Shown: in pieces, positions 38,640 through 40,445 of the stretch
Layout: the number at the start of each line of letters is the position of its first letter
How positions within the stretch are numbered: the first letter of the stretch is position 1
Assembly: GCA_009746045.1 (NCBI GenBank)
Contig: RPFO01002085.1
Coordinates: 1 to 40,445, forward strand
DNA length: 40,445 bases
Origin: Mesostigma viride
Lineage: Eukaryota > Streptophyta > Mesostigmatophyceae > Mesostigmatales > Mesostigmataceae
Direction: 5' to 3'
Made by a program: the position numbers and the translations under genes
The notes under the pieces: model-generated
Told to the model about the DNA's origin: nothing
What the model saw: only the letters and a program-made list of their open reading frames with translations
Databases searched by the model: none

Positions 38640-38854
38640 CTGCTACTATGCGTCCTGATTTGTACTCGCGTGGAGGCGCACAGCATACACTCATACCTCA
38701 ATAACCTCAACATCAACGCCAGGGGTCGGCATCTATTTTCTCGCTGTCCAGCCCCAGGAAAACGGAAGTTGGATCTGAGAGATCCAACCTGTGCCAAACC
38801 ATATTCTGGTACATTCGGGTATATGATGCCAACTACAAACGTCTTATAGCAACG

Positions 38855-39188
38855 ATGAGTGAAGACGGCAAACTTACACTGGTAGAGTCGCGACAGGATG
38901 TCTGGGATATATTGTACCCATGGGGCGAAAAGGTCGGCCACCTACACCGAGTTGCGGGGGGCTTGAATCCATTCCCGAAGAGAGTTTGCAATAACACACG
39001 GTGCGAGGCATGCATCGGAAAAGATGAAGAAGTGCGGAAAGTGCAAGCACGCGTGGTACTGCTCTAAAGAATGCCAAGTGGAAGCGTGGGAACTGCATAA
39101 GTTGGGGTGTGACATTTTGCGAGACGGTTGGTGGGATGGGAAAAATCTAGACTATATAGTTATGGTCGGTATGGCGTACAAGCGATGA
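38855..39188 (+). CDS. MYND-type zinc-finger protein (frame break)
   Basis: From ATG 38855 (MSEDGKLTLVESRQDVW). N-terminal ILYPWGEKVGHL, then a MYND finger: CNNTRCEAC, and after a one-base slip at an A4 run (about 39018-39022) KKCGKCKHAWYCSKECQVEAW and HKLGC. All seven Cys and the His of the MYND pattern (C-x2-C ... C-x2-C-x4-YC-x2-eC-Q ... W-x-x-HK-x-x-C) are there. The stop is at 39186-39188. A clear relative of the gene at 39336-39767 in opposite orientation. MYND fingers bind Pro-rich peptides; viral copies are thought to bind host regulators, but the partner here is unknown. Confidence 0.72.
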
Positions 39189-39270
39189 ATTATAGAGGAG
39201 ATTGAAAAACTTAATTGACACAGAGGTACAAAAACGTGGATCGTTTGATTCGATTATACAATCGCAAGAA

Positions 39271-39314
39271 CTAGTCAGCAACAACGGCAGTCTCTCTGTG
39301 CGCCTGTTGGTTCA
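39271..39314 (-). pseudogene. Remnant of the 3' end of a paralogue of the gene at 39797
   Basis: Minus strand reads NMNQQAHRETAVVAD-stop, matching the C-terminus MRLNQQAQREAAIAAS of the gene at 39797-40445; at DNA level CTCTCTGTG and CCTGTTGGTTCA are shared. With the MYND pair, this suggests a duplicated and mostly deleted segment. The rest of 39189-39335 shows nothing else. Confidence 0.55.
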
Positions 39315-39335
39315 TATTATTCAACTTGTGACAAT

Positions 39336-39767
39336 TCAAGTGTCGTCTACTATCTCTCGAAACCTCGCTAACACCCATTGATTGTATGCCATTTTCACCG
39401 CCGCGTTCATGCGTTCGCTCCATTCATCCCATTCATATCTCAAACTGTCACACCCAGTCTTGTGGAGCTTCCACGATTCCACTTGACACTCCTTGGAGCA
39501 GTAGTGCGCCTTTTTACACCTCCCGCACTTTTGCATTTTCTCCAAAATTTGCTCACATCGAGGGTTATCGCACGCTCGGTATCTGTTCGCCGATACGCGC
39601 TCTCCCCTCATGTCCACGCGCTCGGGTACGGAATTTCCCACGCTCATCGAGCCTGCTCTTTCTCCCCAGGGGTAAAAAAAGGTGAACAATCCCGGTCGCG
39701 ACTCAACTACGGTCACTTCATCCTCTGGGAATGACATGCACGTCTCGATCTTTGCATAAGTGCTCAT
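39336..39767 (-). CDS. MYND-type zinc-finger protein
   Basis: 143 residues, intact, from ATG 39767 (MSTYAKIETCMSF). N-terminal VTVVESRPGLFTFFYPWGERAG corresponds to the same segment of the gene at 38855. MYND finger: CDNPRC, KCGRCKKAHYCSKECQVESWKLHKTGC, with all expected Cys/His ligands. A helical C-terminal tail (WSERMNAAVKMAYNQWVLARF) follows. Paralogue of 38855-39188, oriented tail-to-tail with it. Confidence 0.85.
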   Translation of the reverse strand: MSTYAKIETCMSFPEDEVTVVESRPGLFTFFYPWGERAGSMSVGNSVPERVDMRGERVSANRYRACDNPRCEQILEKMQKCGRCKKAHYCSKECQVESWKLHKTGCDSLRYEWDEWSERMNAAVKMAYNQWVLARFREIVDDT

Positions 39768-39796
39768 TTAAACCCGTCCCAAAGCGCACGCTGTAA

Positions 39797-40445
39797 CTAG
39801 CTAGCAGCAATGGCGGCCTCTCTCTGTGCCTGTTGGTTCAGGCGCATGACTTTGGCATTCTCAATGATGCGGCTGTCATCTGCCATGAGATCGTGCAACC
39901 CATCAGCCTTGAACACGGGCTCGAACATGGCGCGAGTTCGCTTGGCCACGTCCACGGGGTTCAACTTGGCGTCGGCCTTCAGCTTCTCGGCCTCCCTGAT
40001 CTGCAGAAAGTACATGGCGGCCATCTGAGACTCTGTCTCCAGGTCACGCGAGGAGCCCGTCGCCGAATGAAGTGTCCTGAGCTCCCTGGCGGTCTTGCCT
40101 GTCACCGCCACATTGTTGATGTCATGCACCACAGGATAGAGCACACCGCAGCCCTTGTGCTTGTCCGAGTACTCCTTGATGCACCCATTCAGCTTCTTGG
40201 TGGCCAAGCAGCTTCGGATGCGGGGGTGCTCGCACAGGTTGGTGACGGAGCCATCGTTCGCACCCCCCCTCCTCAGGATGTCCTCGGCCAGGGAACGGTC
40301 GGCATTGAGGTATCGCTCTAACAGCACGGCCACCTTGTCACGGAACTTGGCGGCTATCTTGCCGGGAGCAGCATTATGATCTTTGTCATCCCCTGTCGAT
40401 CGGTCGCGGGGGTGGGGCGCTGGCGGGCCAGGGAATTTGAGGTTG
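39797..40445 (-). CDS. Uncharacterised protein, C-terminal part (runs off window)
   Basis: Open frame from the right edge to the stop at 39797, at least 215 residues. Helical throughout (KFRDKVAVLLERYLNADRSLAEDI; AKRTRAMFEPVFKADGLHDLMADD), with Cys at CEHPRIRSCL and LNGCIKEY. No family recognised. A shorter relative of its last residues lies at 39271-39314. Confidence 0.5.
   Translation of the reverse strand, partial: NLKFPGPPAPHPRDRSTGDDKDHNAAPGKIAAKFRDKVAVLLERYLNADRSLAEDILRRGGANDGSVTNLCEHPRIRSCLATKKLNGCIKEYSDKHKGCGVLYPVVHDINNVAVTGKTARELRTLHSATGSSRDLETESQMAAMYFLQIREAEKLKADAKLNPVDVAKRTRAMFEPVFKADGLHDLMADDSRIIENAKVMRLNQQAQREAAIAAS

Overview
The window looks like part of a large eukaryotic DNA virus genome (Nucleocytoviricota, NCLDV) that has been invaded by nested transposable elements. 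Dense, GC-rich, mostly intronless-looking genes lie on both strands and commonly have A/T-rich TATA-like elements 10-35 nt before the start codon. Recognisable viral genes are the A32-type packaging ATPase (partial, left edge), proteins matching several NCLDV-conserved families of unknown function (1102-1860, 8836-9447, 27147-27581, 27605-28113, 37345-38639), a JAMM-type metalloprotease, a staphylococcal-nuclease-like protein, MYND-finger proteins and a block of beta-rich fibre/lectin-like genes (29595-36160). A Rieske non-haem iron oxygenase (2440-3462) hints at a photosynthetic host, but that is inference. No major capsid gene, DNA polymerase or D5 primase is seen here, so I leave the lineage open.

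Layout. 1-10571: viral genes, mostly minus strand, ending with the 3' part of a very large DDE transposase-like gene. 10577-24611: a 14.0 kb Ty1/copia-like LTR retrotransposon on the minus strand with 455-bp LTRs that look identical, a 5-bp target duplication (acaac), a gag with two zinc knuckles, integrase, an aspartic-protease-like domain, reverse transcriptase and RNase H. It sits inside the DDE gene, whose 5' part is 24612-27113; removing the element restores the reading frame. Inside the retrotransposon, 14682-20220 is a second insertion: a 5.5 kb foldback-like element with terminal inverted repeats of about 35 bp, a CCTAG target duplication, and arms made of the same 173-bp satellite in opposite orientation. 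Removing it also restores the integrase reading frame. One satellite arm contains a further 285-bp insert with a tRNA-like segment (possible SINE). The nest is therefore four levels deep: virus gene > copia > foldback > tRNA-like insert. 27147-40445: more viral genes, with the adhesion/fibre cluster, a nuclease, a conserved NCLDV protein and a partly duplicated MYND locus.

The host-type retroelement and SINE-like insert suggest that the viral DNA lives, or lived, in a eukaryotic nuclear genome (an endogenous giant virus). Many viral genes are broken by single-base indels. Most breaks lie in G/C homopolymers, which could be long-read assembly errors or real decay; sequence alone cannot decide between them. 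I describe such genes as one locus with the break marked.
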